From assembly GCF_048265165.1 (NCBI RefSeq), contig NZ_JBLXCD010000004.1, positions 186,001 through 250,000 on the forward strand: a stretch of DNA of 64,000 nucleotides. The letters are read 5' to 3'. The stretch comes from Oceanospirillum sp048265165 (GTDB lineage: Bacteria > Pseudomonadota > Gammaproteobacteria > Pseudomonadales > Halomonadaceae). The notes under the pieces are model-generated. The model did no database searches. It was given only the letters and a program-made list of their open reading frames with translations, and was not told the origin of the DNA. Shown here in pieces: positions 44,854 through 53,560 of the stretch; the first letter of the stretch is position 1; each line of letters starts with the position of its first letter. Made by a program: the position numbers and the translations under genes.

Positions 44854-46491
44854 ATGACGCGATATATCTTCGTCACAGGTGGTGTTGTTTCTTCTTTAGG
44901 GAAAGGCATTGCCTCCGCATCTCTGGCCGCTATTCTTGAGGCTCGTGGTCTGAAAGTTACCATGCTGAAGCTGGATCCGTATATCAACGTTGATCCGGGC
45001 ACTATGAGCCCTTTCCAGCACGGTGAAGTTTTTGTGACGGAAGACGGCGCAGAGACAGACCTTGACCTTGGCCACTACGAGCGCTTCATCCGTACCAAGA
45101 TGACTCAGCGCAATAACTTTACGACGGGTCGTGTTTATGAGCACGTACTACGCAAAGAGCGTCGTGGTGATTATCTGGGTGGTACCGTTCAGGTTATTCC
45201 GCATATCACTAATGAGATCAAAGATCGTGTGATTGCCGGTGCTGAAGGCTGCGATGTTGCACTGGTTGAGATCGGCGGCACCGTGGGTGATATTGAGTCC
45301 CAGCCGTTCCTAGAAGCAGTGCGTCAGCTGAAGGTTGAAGTAGGCTCTGATCGCGCAATGTTTATGCATCTGACGCTGGTGCCTTACATCAAGACCGCCG
45401 GTGAGACGAAGACTAAGCCGACGCAACACTCTGTAAAAGAGCTGCGCTCTATCGGTATTCAGCCTGATATTCTGGTTTGCCGTTCCGAAGTGGCGATTGA
45501 AGCCAACGAACGCCGTAAAATCTCCATGTTTACTAACGTGGATGAGAAAGCCGTTATCTCTCTGGAAGATGCCGATACTATTTACCGTATTCCGAGTATG
45601 CTGCATGGTCAGAACCTAGATGAGATCGTTGTTAAACGCTTCGGCCTGCAATGCCCTCCGGCAGACCTGTCTGAGTGGGTTGCTGTGGCTGACGCCAAGC
45701 TGAACCCGCTGAAGAGCATCAACATTGCCATGGTCGGTAAGTACATGGAGTTGCTGGATGCCTACAAGTCTCTGATCGAAGCGATCGATCACGCCGGTAT
45801 CAAAACCCGAACTAAAGTTAATATTGAATATATTGACTCTGAAGATATTGAGCACAATGGTACTGACCGTCTGAAGGACAAAGATGCGATTCTGGTTCCC
45901 GGCGGCTTCGGTGAGCGTGGTGTGGAAGGTAAGATTACAACTGCACAGTTTGCCCGTGAAAATAACATTCCTTATCTGGGTATCTGCCTGGGTATGCAGG
46001 TTGCGGTAATTGACTATGCCCGTAACGTTGCCGGAATGACAGATGCACATTCTACTGAGTTTACCCACGATACAACCCACCCGGTTATTGGTCTGATTAC
46101 TGAATGGGTTAACCCTGAAGGCAAGATTGAAGAGCGTGATCAAAGCTCTGATCTGGGTGGCACCATGCGCCTGGGTGCACAGGATTGTAAACTGCTGAAA
46201 GGCTCCAAGGCCCGTGAAGTTTATGGTCAGGATGTGATTTTTGAACGTCACCGCCACCGTTATGAAGTTAATGACCAGTTTGTTGGCGATCTGGAAAAAG
46301 CTGGCCTGATTTTCTCTGGCCGCTCCGCTGATGAGTCTCTGGTTGAAGTGGTTGAACTGAAAGATCACCCATGGTTCGTGGCATGCCAGTTCCACCCTGA
46401 ATTTACCTCAACCCCACGTGACGGCCATCCGCTGTTCACCGGTTTTGTTGAGGCGGGTCTTGCCAAAAAAGCTGCTTCACAGGACAGCTAA
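44854..46491 (+). CDS. pyrG: CTP synthase
   Basis: A 545-residue enzyme aminating UTP to CTP using glutamine. The N-terminal synthase domain starts RYIFVTGGVVSSLGKGIASASLAAIL (ATP loop) and holds KLDPYINVDPGTMSPFQHGEVFVTEDGAETDLDLGHYERF-type substrate sites. The C-terminal class I glutaminase has nucleophile C378 in YLGICLGMQ and the His-Glu pair in QFHPEF. Length equals E. coli PyrG. It stands between its own promoter region and a strong terminator, so it is separate from kdsA-eno. Confidence 0.98.
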   Translation: MTRYIFVTGGVVSSLGKGIASASLAAILEARGLKVTMLKLDPYINVDPGTMSPFQHGEVFVTEDGAETDLDLGHYERFIRTKMTQRNNFTTGRVYEHVLRKERRGDYLGGTVQVIPHITNEIKDRVIAGAEGCDVALVEIGGTVGDIESQPFLEAVRQLKVEVGSDRAMFMHLTLVPYIKTAGETKTKPTQHSVKELRSIGIQPDILVCRSEVAIEANERRKISMFTNVDEKAVISLEDADTIYRIPSMLHGQNLDEIVVKRFGLQCPPADLSEWVAVADAKLNPLKSINIAMVGKYMELLDAYKSLIEAIDHAGIKTRTKVNIEYIDSEDIEHNGTDRLKDKDAILVPGGFGERGVEGKITTAQFARENNIPYLGICLGMQVAVIDYARNVAGMTDAHSTEFTHDTTHPVIGLITEWVNPEGKIEERDQSSDLGGTMRLGAQDCKLLKGSKAREVYGQDVIFERHRHRYEVNDQFVGDLEKAGLIFSGRSADESLVEVVELKDHPWFVACQFHPEFTSTPRDGHPLFTGFVEAGLAKKAASQDS

Positions 46492-46504
46492 TCGTTACCC
46501 GATG

Positions 46505-46532
46505 CAAAAGCCCTTTTAATTAAGGGCTTTTG
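46505..46532 (+). terminator. Intrinsic terminator after pyrG
   Basis: AAAAGCCCTT / AAGGGCTTTT perfect 10-bp stem with a 6-base loop, 14 bp after the stop. Trailing T tract is part of the stem. Confidence 0.88.
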
Positions 46533-46609
46533 TCTTTCAGTTGCTGCAATCTTTTCTGTTGCAGGGCTGAAACACTCCGTTTTATCGATATCTGACAGAG
46601 AGATGCATC

Positions 46610-47485
46610 ATGTCACAGCCTGATTCACCACAGGACAGTAACAAGGTTATTGAGTTCGCCGGTTTGCAGTGTGCTAACAACCTGCCCTTTGTGCTTTATG
46701 GTGGCATGAATGTTCTGGAATCCCGGGATATGGCGATGCAGATTGCTGAGCATTATGTTGAAGTGACTCAGCGTCTGGGCATACCTTATGTCTTTAAGGC
46801 GTCTTTTGATAAAGCCAACCGCTCTTCGATCCACTCCTACCGTGGTCCGGGTCTGGAAAAAGGTCTGGAGATTCTGGCGGAAGTTAAGCAGCAGTTTAAT
46901 GTACCTGTTATCACCGATCTGCACGAGCCGTATCAGGCTCAGCCTGTGGCTGAGGTGGCCGATGTCATTCAGCTGCCGGCTTTTCTGGCGCGTCAGACGG
47001 ATCTGGTGCAGGCGATGGCGCAGACCGGAGCTGTTATCAACATTAAGAAGCCTCAGTTCACCAGCCCGGCTCAGATGGGCAATATGGTAGAGAAGTTTGC
47101 TGAGTGTGGTAACGACAAAGTGATGGTCTGCGAGCGTGGCTCCAGCTTTGGTTACGACAATCTGGTTGTGGATATGTTGGGCTTTGATGTGATGCAGAAG
47201 GTCTGTAAAGGCGCACCACTGATTTTTGATGTCACCCATGCTCTGCAGTGTCGTGATCCTATGGGCGCGGCTTCCGGTGGTCGTCGTCATCAGGTGGCTC
47301 AGCTGGGCCGTGCAGGTATGGCGTTAGGGCTTGCTGGGCTTTTCCTTGAAGCGCACCCGGATCCTGAACAAGCCAAATGTGATGGCCCGTCGGCATTGCC
47401 GCTGACACAGCTGGAGCCCTTTTTGGCTCAGATGAAGGCTATCGACGATCTGGTTAAAGACTTTGCCCCACTGGATATCCGATAA
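46610..47485 (+). CDS. kdsA: 3-deoxy-8-phosphooctulonate synthase
   Basis: A 291-residue TIM-barrel aldolase that condenses phosphoenolpyruvate with arabinose 5-phosphate to make KDO 8-phosphate for the LPS core. Visible marks are FVLYGGMNVLESRD, FKASFDKANRSSIHSYRGPGL-type substrate loop, TDLHEP, IQLPAFLARQTDL, INIKKPQF, CERGSSFGYDNLVVD, FDVTHALQ and FLEAHPDPEQAKCDGPSALPL. A cysteine is absent at the metal-site position of class II enzymes (here NIKKPQF), consistent with the metal-independent class. Confidence 0.96.
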   Translation: MSQPDSPQDSNKVIEFAGLQCANNLPFVLYGGMNVLESRDMAMQIAEHYVEVTQRLGIPYVFKASFDKANRSSIHSYRGPGLEKGLEILAEVKQQFNVPVITDLHEPYQAQPVAEVADVIQLPAFLARQTDLVQAMAQTGAVINIKKPQFTSPAQMGNMVEKFAECGNDKVMVCERGSSFGYDNLVVDMLGFDVMQKVCKGAPLIFDVTHALQCRDPMGAASGGRRHQVAQLGRAGMALGLAGLFLEAHPDPEQAKCDGPSALPLTQLEPFLAQMKAIDDLVKDFAPLDIR

Positions 47486-47546
47486 TTCAGGGTATTAAGG
47501 TGTCCGGCCGGTGACTAGCTTTTGCTGCTCATCGGTCTGTTTTTTT

Positions 47547-47585
47547 GAACAGAGTGTTTTTTGATCAGAGCCTTTTGCTCTGTTC
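47547..47585 (+). terminator. Possible terminator between kdsA and eno
   Basis: GAACAGAG / CTCTGTTC 8-bp stem with a long loop, followed by ATTTTC. The weak T tract makes it a doubtful terminator; eno may be partly co-transcribed with kdsA. Confidence 0.35.
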
Positions 47586-47648
47586 ATTTTCAGTCATAGA
47601 ACTAAATCGTTTCAGTTAAGAAATGACATTTTCTGGAGAAAAATCCAA

Positions 47649-48944
47649 ATGACAGCAATCGTTGATATCAAAGCACTTGAAGTGCTTGATTCTCGTGGTA
47701 ACCCAACGGTACAGGCCGAAGTAATTCTGGAGTCTGGTGTAAGTGCCCGTGCTTGCGCTCCCTCCGGTGCGTCTACCGGTTCCCGTGAAGCGCTGGAACT
47801 GCGTGATGGCGACAAAGGCCGTTACCTGGGTAAAGGTGTTCTGAAAGCCATTGAAGGTGTGAACACTACAATCCGTGCCGCGCTGATCGGTATGGATGCT
47901 GCGGACCAGCGTAGGCTGGACAACAAAATGCTGGAACTGGATGGCACTGAAAATAAAGCCACTCTGGGCGCTAATGCGATTCTGGCGGTTTCTCTGGCGG
48001 CGGCTAAAGCAGCAGCAGCTGACAAAGGCATGCCTCTGTATGCGCATATCGCAGAGATCAATGGTACTGCAGGCCAGTTCTCTATGCCTGTGCCGATGAT
48101 GAACATCCTGAACGGTGGTGAACACGCGGATAACAACGTTGATATCCAGGAGTTCATGGTTCAGCCGGTTAACTTCACCTCTTTCAACGAAGCGCTGCGT
48201 TGCGGTACAGAGATCTTCCACGCGCTGAAAGCGGTACTGAAAGCCAAAGGCCTGAACACTGCGGTAGGTGATGAAGGTGGTTTCGCACCTAACCTAGCAT
48301 CTAATGAAGAAGCGCTGGTTGTGATCAAAGAAGCGATCAGCAACGCGGGTTACGAGCTGGGTAAAGACGTGACTCTGGCTCTGGACTGTGCAGCATCCGA
48401 GTTTTACAAAGATGGCAAATACGACCTGTCCGGTGAAGGTAAAGTTTTCGACGCAGAAGGCTTTGGTGATTACCTTGCCGCTCTGACTGAAAACTACCCG
48501 ATTATTTCGATTGAAGACGGCCTGGATGAGTCTGACTGGGAAGGTTGGGCTTACTTGACCCGCAAGATCGGCGACAAAGTTCAGCTGGTGGGTGATGACC
48601 TGTTCGTAACCAATACCAAGATTCTGTCCCGTGGTATTGAAGAAAGCATCGGTAACTCCATTCTGATTAAATTCAATCAGATTGGTTCTCTTTCTGAGAC
48701 CCTGGATGCGATCAAAATGGCGAAAGATGCAGGCTTTACTGCTGTTATCTCTCACCGTTCCGGCGAAACAGAAGATACCACCATTGCTGATCTGGCCGTA
48801 GGTACTGCAGCCGGTCAGATCAAGACCGGTTCTCTCTGCCGTTCTGACCGCGTTGCTAAGTACAATCGCCTGCTGGAAATCGCAGCTGAGCTGGGTGACA
48901 AAGCCGTTTACAACGGTCTGAAAGAGATCAAAGGTCAGGCTTAA
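47649..48944 (+). CDS. eno: Enolase
   Basis: A 431-residue glycolytic enzyme converting 2-phosphoglycerate to phosphoenolpyruvate; it is also an RNA degradosome partner in many gammaproteobacteria. Marks include ALEVLDSRGNPTVQAEV, PSGASTGSREALELRDGD, NILNGGEHADNNVDIQEFM, VGDEGGFAP, LALDCAASEFY, SIEDGLDESDWEGW, DLFVTN, IKFNQIG and SHRSGETEDTTIADLAVG. A TTCTGGAG site precedes the ATG. A strong terminator follows, and codon use is typical of highly expressed genes. The kdsA product next door uses phosphoenolpyruvate. Confidence 0.98.
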   Translation: MTAIVDIKALEVLDSRGNPTVQAEVILESGVSARACAPSGASTGSREALELRDGDKGRYLGKGVLKAIEGVNTTIRAALIGMDAADQRRLDNKMLELDGTENKATLGANAILAVSLAAAKAAAADKGMPLYAHIAEINGTAGQFSMPVPMMNILNGGEHADNNVDIQEFMVQPVNFTSFNEALRCGTEIFHALKAVLKAKGLNTAVGDEGGFAPNLASNEEALVVIKEAISNAGYELGKDVTLALDCAASEFYKDGKYDLSGEGKVFDAEGFGDYLAALTENYPIISIEDGLDESDWEGWAYLTRKIGDKVQLVGDDLFVTNTKILSRGIEESIGNSILIKFNQIGSLSETLDAIKMAKDAGFTAVISHRSGETEDTTIADLAVGTAAGQIKTGSLCRSDRVAKYNRLLEIAAELGDKAVYNGLKEIKGQA

Positions 48945-48983
48945 TTCGCCAGTCAGACCTGAAACTTGTCTTTAGAGGCAGGT

Positions 48984-49016
48984 AAAAAGAGGGGAGCCTT
49001 AGGGTTCCCCTTTTTT
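48984..49016 (+). terminator. Intrinsic terminator after eno
   Basis: AGAGGGGA-GCC and GGT-TCCCCTTTTTT make a stable hairpin with a run of six T, about 40 bp after the stop. Confidence 0.88.
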
Positions 49017-49114
49017 GTCGCTGCTTTTTCACTCATAATGCCTGTTTTCTCAACAGCCAGTACTTTTGCATTTTGCGGGTTCGATGGCTAACTATCGGGA
49101 TACTGATCGAAACC

Positions 49115-49438
49115 ATGTTTCGTTTTCTGAATTTAATTTTGGTTGTACTGATTCTTCTCTTACAGGTTCGCCTGTGGTTTGGTGAAAGCAGTTTGCCGGA
49201 AACCTGGCAGCTGGAAAGCCGGATCGAAACCCGTAAAGCGGAAAATGCCGACCTGGCAAAGCGAAACGAAGCACTGGCAGCGGAGGTTGCTGATCTTCGT
49301 CGTGGTCTTGATGCTATTGAAGAGCGGGCGCGTTATGAGCTAGGTATGGTTCGTCCCAATGAAACCTTCTTTCTGCTAATCGATGAGCCTGAGCAGGGCG
49401 GTAAGGTCGTTTCTCCAGCTGCCGGATTGAGCCAGTAG
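49115..49438 (+). CDS. ftsB: Cell division protein FtsB
   Basis: A 107-residue bitopic division protein that joins FtsL and FtsQ in the divisome. A single membrane helix at the N-terminus (FLNLILVVLILLLQVRLWFG) is followed by a periplasmic coiled coil (about 35-75) and the conserved ALEERAR/YELGMxRPxETFF-type end, here AIEERARYELGMVRPNETFF. The ATG at 49115 fits the family; the open frame reaches back to a TTG 42 bp upstream. It precedes ispD by 42 bp, the standard ftsB-ispD-ispF order. Confidence 0.93.
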   Translation: MFRFLNLILVVLILLLQVRLWFGESSLPETWQLESRIETRKAENADLAKRNEALAAEVADLRRGLDAIEERARYELGMVRPNETFFLLIDEPEQGGKVVSPAAGLSQ

Positions 49439-49480
49439 GAAGCGGTTATTCAGTGAACAAAGACAAAGACAGATTACGTC

Positions 49481-50242
49481 ATGAGTGAGCCTGAAGTGGC
49501 GACTAAAATATGGCTGATTATTCCAGCTGCGGGCGTAGGTTCCCGAATGCAGGCGGATCGACCTAAACAGTACCTGCTCTTAAACGGCCGGCCTATTATT
49601 GAACACACCCTTGAACGTCTGGCGGTTGCTTTACCCCATGCTGAGTTTGTGATCTGTCTTAATCCGGAAGACCCATACTGGCCATCAGTTCAACGGCCGG
49701 AAGGTATTAGTCTGCGTGAAGTACCCGGTGGTAAAGAACGGGCAGATTCTGTGTTCAATGGCCTGAAAATGATTGCCAGCCAAGCCTCTGAAAACGATTG
49801 GGTCTTAGTACACGATGTGGCTCGTCCTTGTGTACGGGTAAGTGATATTGCAGATCTGGTGGCGAGTCTTAAAGGCTCGGATATTGGCGGTATTCTTGCG
49901 TTGCCGGTAGCGGATACCATGAAACGGAGTCGTGCGGATGGGTCTATTTCTGAAACCGTTGACCGCACCGCACTCTGGCATGCGCTGACCCCTCAGATGT
50001 TCCGCTTTGGCAGACTGTATCAGGCACTGGAAGAAGGCCTGGCTGCTGGCGCTACGATTACTGACGAAGCTTCTGCGCTGGAATGGCTTGGGTTCTCTCC
50101 ACAGCTGATTACCGGTCACAGAGACAACATCAAGGTGACTCACCCTGATGATTTGGCTTTTGCCGAGCTCTTTATCCAGGCTCAGCAAGAGCAGAGCCTG
50201 GTTGATTACAGCGAAGCAGATAAGGCCGGGTCAGCCCCGTAG
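49481..50242 (+). CDS. ispD: 2-C-methyl-D-erythritol 4-phosphate cytidylyltransferase
   Basis: A 253-residue enzyme, third step of the MEP isoprenoid pathway, making CDP-methylerythritol. The CTP loop is IIPAAGVGSRMQADRPKQYL; GGKERADSVFNGL, WVLVHDVARPCVR, LPVADTMKR and TDEASALEWLG follow. The hydrophilic C-terminal tail is about 15 residues longer than in E. coli. It is 29 bp ahead of ispF, which acts two steps later; the intervening kinase IspE is not in the window. Confidence 0.96.
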   Translation: MSEPEVATKIWLIIPAAGVGSRMQADRPKQYLLLNGRPIIEHTLERLAVALPHAEFVICLNPEDPYWPSVQRPEGISLREVPGGKERADSVFNGLKMIASQASENDWVLVHDVARPCVRVSDIADLVASLKGSDIGGILALPVADTMKRSRADGSISETVDRTALWHALTPQMFRFGRLYQALEEGLAAGATITDEASALEWLGFSPQLITGHRDNIKVTHPDDLAFAELFIQAQQEQSLVDYSEADKAGSAP

Positions 50243-50271
50243 TTTTATTCCTATTCATCCAAGGAGAGATC

Positions 50272-50748
50272 ATGCGAGTCGGTCATGGTTTTGATGTACA
50301 TAAGTTTGGCCCCGGAGATCATGTCGTTTTAGGGGGAGTGAGCATTCCTTATGAACAGGGGTTGCTGGCGCATTCTGATGGCGATGTCCTGATCCATGCT
50401 CTGTGTGATGCACTTTTGGGTGCTGCAGGCCTAGGGGATATCGGCAAACACTTTCCGGATACTGATCCTGAATTTGAAGGCGCTGATAGCCGTAATTTAT
50501 TGCGTCATGTTGTGAAGCTACTTCATCAGGAAGGCTGGGTTGTCGGAAATATCGATAGCACTCTTGTGGCCCAGGCTCCTAAGATGGCCCCGCATATTGG
50601 TGTGATGTGTAAGAATTTGGCCAAGGATCTGGGCGTTGATATATCCGCTGTAAATGTTAAAGCAACGACAACAGAAAAGCTTGGCTTCACCGGCCGTAAA
50701 GAAGGTATTGCAGCTCATGCGGTAGCTCTGTTACTGCCGGCATCTTAA
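50272..50748 (+). CDS. ispF: 2-C-methyl-D-erythritol 2,4-cyclodiphosphate synthase
   Basis: A 158-residue trimeric zinc enzyme that cyclises CDP-methylerythritol 2-phosphate. The start RVGHGFDVHKF carries the Asp-His zinc ligands; LLAHSDGDVLIHALCDALLGAAGLGDIGKHFPDTD-type loop and NVKATTTEKLGFTGRKEGIAAHAVALL complete it. Length matches E. coli (159). AAGGAGAG precedes the ATG. Confidence 0.97.
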   Translation: MRVGHGFDVHKFGPGDHVVLGGVSIPYEQGLLAHSDGDVLIHALCDALLGAAGLGDIGKHFPDTDPEFEGADSRNLLRHVVKLLHQEGWVVGNIDSTLVAQAPKMAPHIGVMCKNLAKDLGVDISAVNVKATTTEKLGFTGRKEGIAAHAVALLLPAS

Positions 50749-50807
50749 GCCTGTTTTACAGAATATGGGGCGTCAGCCCTTCTGAACTTTTTATTGGAAC
50801 TGATTGA

Positions 50808-51950
50808 ATGTCTGAATCCTCTTCTGCACCTGTAAGCCACAGTAACTCTTATGACGAGGATATTTTGGTATGCCCGTTATCACTTGAATTTCCCTATGCC
50901 TGGGGAGGTCCTATAGCGACAGCACAGCTCCGTGCAGAGCCTGAAGATTTCCAGGTGGAGGAGATTCTGGGCTTTGAACCGGAAGGCGAAGGGGAGCATC
51001 ATTTTCTCTGGGTTCGCAAACGTGGCAATAATACGGATTGGGTTGCTCGTCAGCTGGCGCGCTTTGCTAATGTCGGTTTTAACGCGGTTTCTTATTCCGG
51101 TATGAAAGACCGCCATGCCGTGACACTGCAATGGTTCAGCGTGCATATTCCAGGGTTGGAATCACCGGACTGGAGCGCATTCTGTGTTGAAGGTGTCGAG
51201 ATTCTTAAGGCGATCCGCCATCGTAAAAAACTCAAACGAGGTGTTCATCGGGCTAACAAATTTTCAATTCGTTTGAGAGGCTTCAAAGGGGATCAGGCTG
51301 CAGCTGAAGAGCTGCTGGATAAAATCGCCATTCAGGGCGTGCCGAACTATTTTGGCGAGCAGCGTTTTGGTCGAAACGGGAACAATCTGACTAAAGCTGT
51401 TGCCCGGGTGGAAGCCGGACAGTCTCTGAAACTGAGCAAACGTGATAAGGATGGTCACGCCATGATGTTGTCTGCCCTGCGTAGTTGGTTATTTAATCGA
51501 ATACTGGCTGAGCGTATTGAGCAGAATAACTGGCAAACTTGGCTTGAAGGTGATGTGGCCACTTTCTCTGGTAGTCGCAGCCAGTTCGCTATTGAGCTTG
51601 GTGATGCAGATGTCCAACAGCGGCTTCAGGATGGGGTTATTCATCCAACAGGCCCCCTCTGGGGAGCAGGGGAGCCGAAAGTGACAGCCGTAGCCCGTAA
51701 GCTTGAAACAGATGTAGCCGGACGCTATACAGCGCTGGCTGAAGGCATTGAAAGTGCTGGTTTGAGCCCGGAGCGACGAGCCCTGCGACTGATACCTGAG
51801 CAGTTGCACTGGGATTGGGAAACCGAGCGTGAAGCAGGACAAACAGACCTGCTCCTGAGCTTTTTATTGCCGGTAGGCACCTTTGCAACATCGATGTTGC
51901 GTGAAGTGGCACGCTGGGATAGCCATTTTACAGAAGCAGAGGATCGCTGA
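50808..51950 (+). CDS. truD: tRNA pseudouridine(13) synthase
   Basis: A 380-residue pseudouridine synthase for U13 of tRNA-Glu. The catalytic aspartate is D101 in SYSGMKDRHAVTLQWFS. The RAEPEDFQVEEIL start of the catalytic domain, PNYFGEQRFGRNGNNL and the inserted TruD domain (about 180-330) are present. It has an N-terminal extension of about 25 polar residues compared with E. coli (349). It sits between ispF and surE, the usual gammaproteobacterial position. Confidence 0.95.
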   Translation: MSESSSAPVSHSNSYDEDILVCPLSLEFPYAWGGPIATAQLRAEPEDFQVEEILGFEPEGEGEHHFLWVRKRGNNTDWVARQLARFANVGFNAVSYSGMKDRHAVTLQWFSVHIPGLESPDWSAFCVEGVEILKAIRHRKKLKRGVHRANKFSIRLRGFKGDQAAAEELLDKIAIQGVPNYFGEQRFGRNGNNLTKAVARVEAGQSLKLSKRDKDGHAMMLSALRSWLFNRILAERIEQNNWQTWLEGDVATFSGSRSQFAIELGDADVQQRLQDGVIHPTGPLWGAGEPKVTAVARKLETDVAGRYTALAEGIESAGLSPERRALRLIPEQLHWDWETEREAGQTDLLLSFLLPVGTFATSMLREVARWDSHFTEAEDR

Positions 51951-52038
51951 GGCTGATCTGAAAGTGATTAAGGTAACACCCGTATAATGACAGTACTGCG
52001 TTGAAATAGAACGATACACAGATGAGGTCTATAACCTA

Positions 52039-52809
52039 ATGAAGTTACTGCTATCAAATGATGATGGTGTTCGCGCTGAAGGCCTGCGGGTTTTGGCAGA
52101 ACGTCTGCAGCACGACGTTGCGAAGGTTACCGTTGTTGCACCGGACCGTGATCGCAGCGGTGCCAGTAATTCACTCACCCTGAGCCGTCCTCTTTGTCCG
52201 GAGACGATGGAAAGTGGATTCCACAGCATTGATGGTACACCAACGGATTGTGTCTATATGGGATTGTCGCAACTGTTTCAGTCTGAAGCAGACCTGGTTA
52301 TTGCGGGTATTAATCACGGTGCAAACCTGGGGGATGATGTGCTTTATTCCGGCACTGTAGCCGCTGCAACGGAGGGCCGTTTTTTGGGGGTGCCTTCTAT
52401 TGCCGTTTCTCTGGCTGGAAAAAAATACTTCGCAACAGCTGCAGAGTTTGTGGCCCGGTTATTAGGCGGTTACCACACCTTGGATTTACCGGAGGGGAGT
52501 ATTCTTAATATTAACGTACCTGATCTTCCCTATGATCAGGTTAAGGGTATTCGTCTGACCCGTTTGGGGAAGCGCCATCCTGCTGGTGAGCCTGTGCCTG
52601 TTTGTGACCCACGAGGCAGGCAGAGGTACTGGATTCCTGCTGCCGGTGGCACTCGTGATGCCGGGCCCGATACGGATTTTTATGCAGTCGCTGAAGGCTA
52701 TATCAGTATTACGCCTTTACACGTGGACCTGACTCAGGATCGCGCCAGAAAGAATCTGGCCAGCTGGCTTTCATCTGTCAGCTCAGCCACTGAGTTGGTG
52801 GCAGATTGA
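52039..52809 (+). CDS. surE: 5'/3'-nucleotidase SurE
   Basis: A 256-residue metal-dependent survival protein that dephosphorylates nucleoside monophosphates and short polyphosphate. The metal pair D8-D9 is in LLLSNDDGVRAEG; further marks are APDRDRSGASNSLTL, DGTPTDCVYMGL and GINHGANLGDDVLYSGTVAAATEG. Length matches E. coli (253). pcm starts 9 bp later, so the two are coupled. Confidence 0.97.
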   Translation: MKLLLSNDDGVRAEGLRVLAERLQHDVAKVTVVAPDRDRSGASNSLTLSRPLCPETMESGFHSIDGTPTDCVYMGLSQLFQSEADLVIAGINHGANLGDDVLYSGTVAAATEGRFLGVPSIAVSLAGKKYFATAAEFVARLLGGYHTLDLPEGSILNINVPDLPYDQVKGIRLTRLGKRHPAGEPVPVCDPRGRQRYWIPAAGGTRDAGPDTDFYAVAEGYISITPLHVDLTQDRARKNLASWLSSVSSATELVAD

Positions 52810-52818
52810 GGAACCTTG

Positions 52819-53517
52819 ATGACAGATTATAGAGTGACTGAGGGTCAGACCAACAGCCCGTGGAATCTTAAGGGTATTGGGATGACCTCCCAGAGAACCC
52901 GAAACCGGATGATAGAGCGTTTGCAGGAACAGGGCATTGAGAATGAAGAGTTACTAACTCTGATGGCGCGAGTGCCCCGTCATATTTTCCTGGATGAGGC
53001 ACTGTCCCACAGAGCATATGAAGATATCTCCTTACCCATAGGCCATCAGCAGACGCTCTCTCGGCCCTGGGTAGTGGCCAGAATGACAGAATTACTGCTG
53101 GAGATGCCCGAACGCCCAGACAAAGTGCTGGAGATAGGCACAGGCTCTGGCTATCAGACCGCTATCCTGTCTTCACTTTTTAAGCAGGTGATCAGCCTTG
53201 AACGTATTAGTGGTTTTCAGCCAAAAGCGAAGCAACGATTTCAGGCATTAGAGCTGTCCAATATCGAGTTGCACCATGCCGATGGCTATGAGGGCTGGAA
53301 TGAAAAAGCCCCCTTTGATGCCATTCTGGTTACGGCTGCTCCGGCATCTGTACCTGCAACGCTGGTTGACCAACTGAGTGAAACCGGCGTTATGATATTG
53401 CCGGTAGGAGAAGGCGAAGAGCAGTCTCTGACACGTGTGACGCGGAATGAATCGGGTCATACCTCTGATGTTATTGCGCCAGTACATTTCGTACCGCTGC
53501 AGCAAGGTGTTGTTTAA
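52819..53517 (+). CDS. pcm: Protein-L-isoaspartate O-methyltransferase
   Basis: A 232-residue SAM-dependent repair enzyme acting on damaged aspartyl residues in aged proteins. The family region starts MTSQRTRNRMIERLQEQGI. PRHIFLDEALSHRAYEDISLPIGHQQTLSRPWVVARM and the SAM loop VLEIGTGSGYQTAIL follow. The start at 52819 has GAGGA six bases upstream and gives about 21 extra residues; an internal ATG at 52882 would match the usual family start. In E. coli nlpD follows; here a DUF368 gene does. Confidence 0.94.
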   Translation: MTDYRVTEGQTNSPWNLKGIGMTSQRTRNRMIERLQEQGIENEELLTLMARVPRHIFLDEALSHRAYEDISLPIGHQQTLSRPWVVARMTELLLEMPERPDKVLEIGTGSGYQTAILSSLFKQVISLERISGFQPKAKQRFQALELSNIELHHADGYEGWNEKAPFDAILVTAAPASVPATLVDQLSETGVMILPVGEGEEQSLTRVTRNESGHTSDVIAPVHFVPLQQGVV

Positions 53518-53560
53518 CGCATCTCGTGAACCGCTTGTTTTTGTATAGGGAGTATCCTGA

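Noticed and set aside
45616..46395. 259-codon open frame antisense to pyrG
   Set aside because: It is a shadow of pyrG codon bias, with no ribosome site or motif.
46625..47290. 221-codon open frame antisense to kdsA
   Set aside because: Shadow frame of kdsA; no ribosome site, no recognisable domain.
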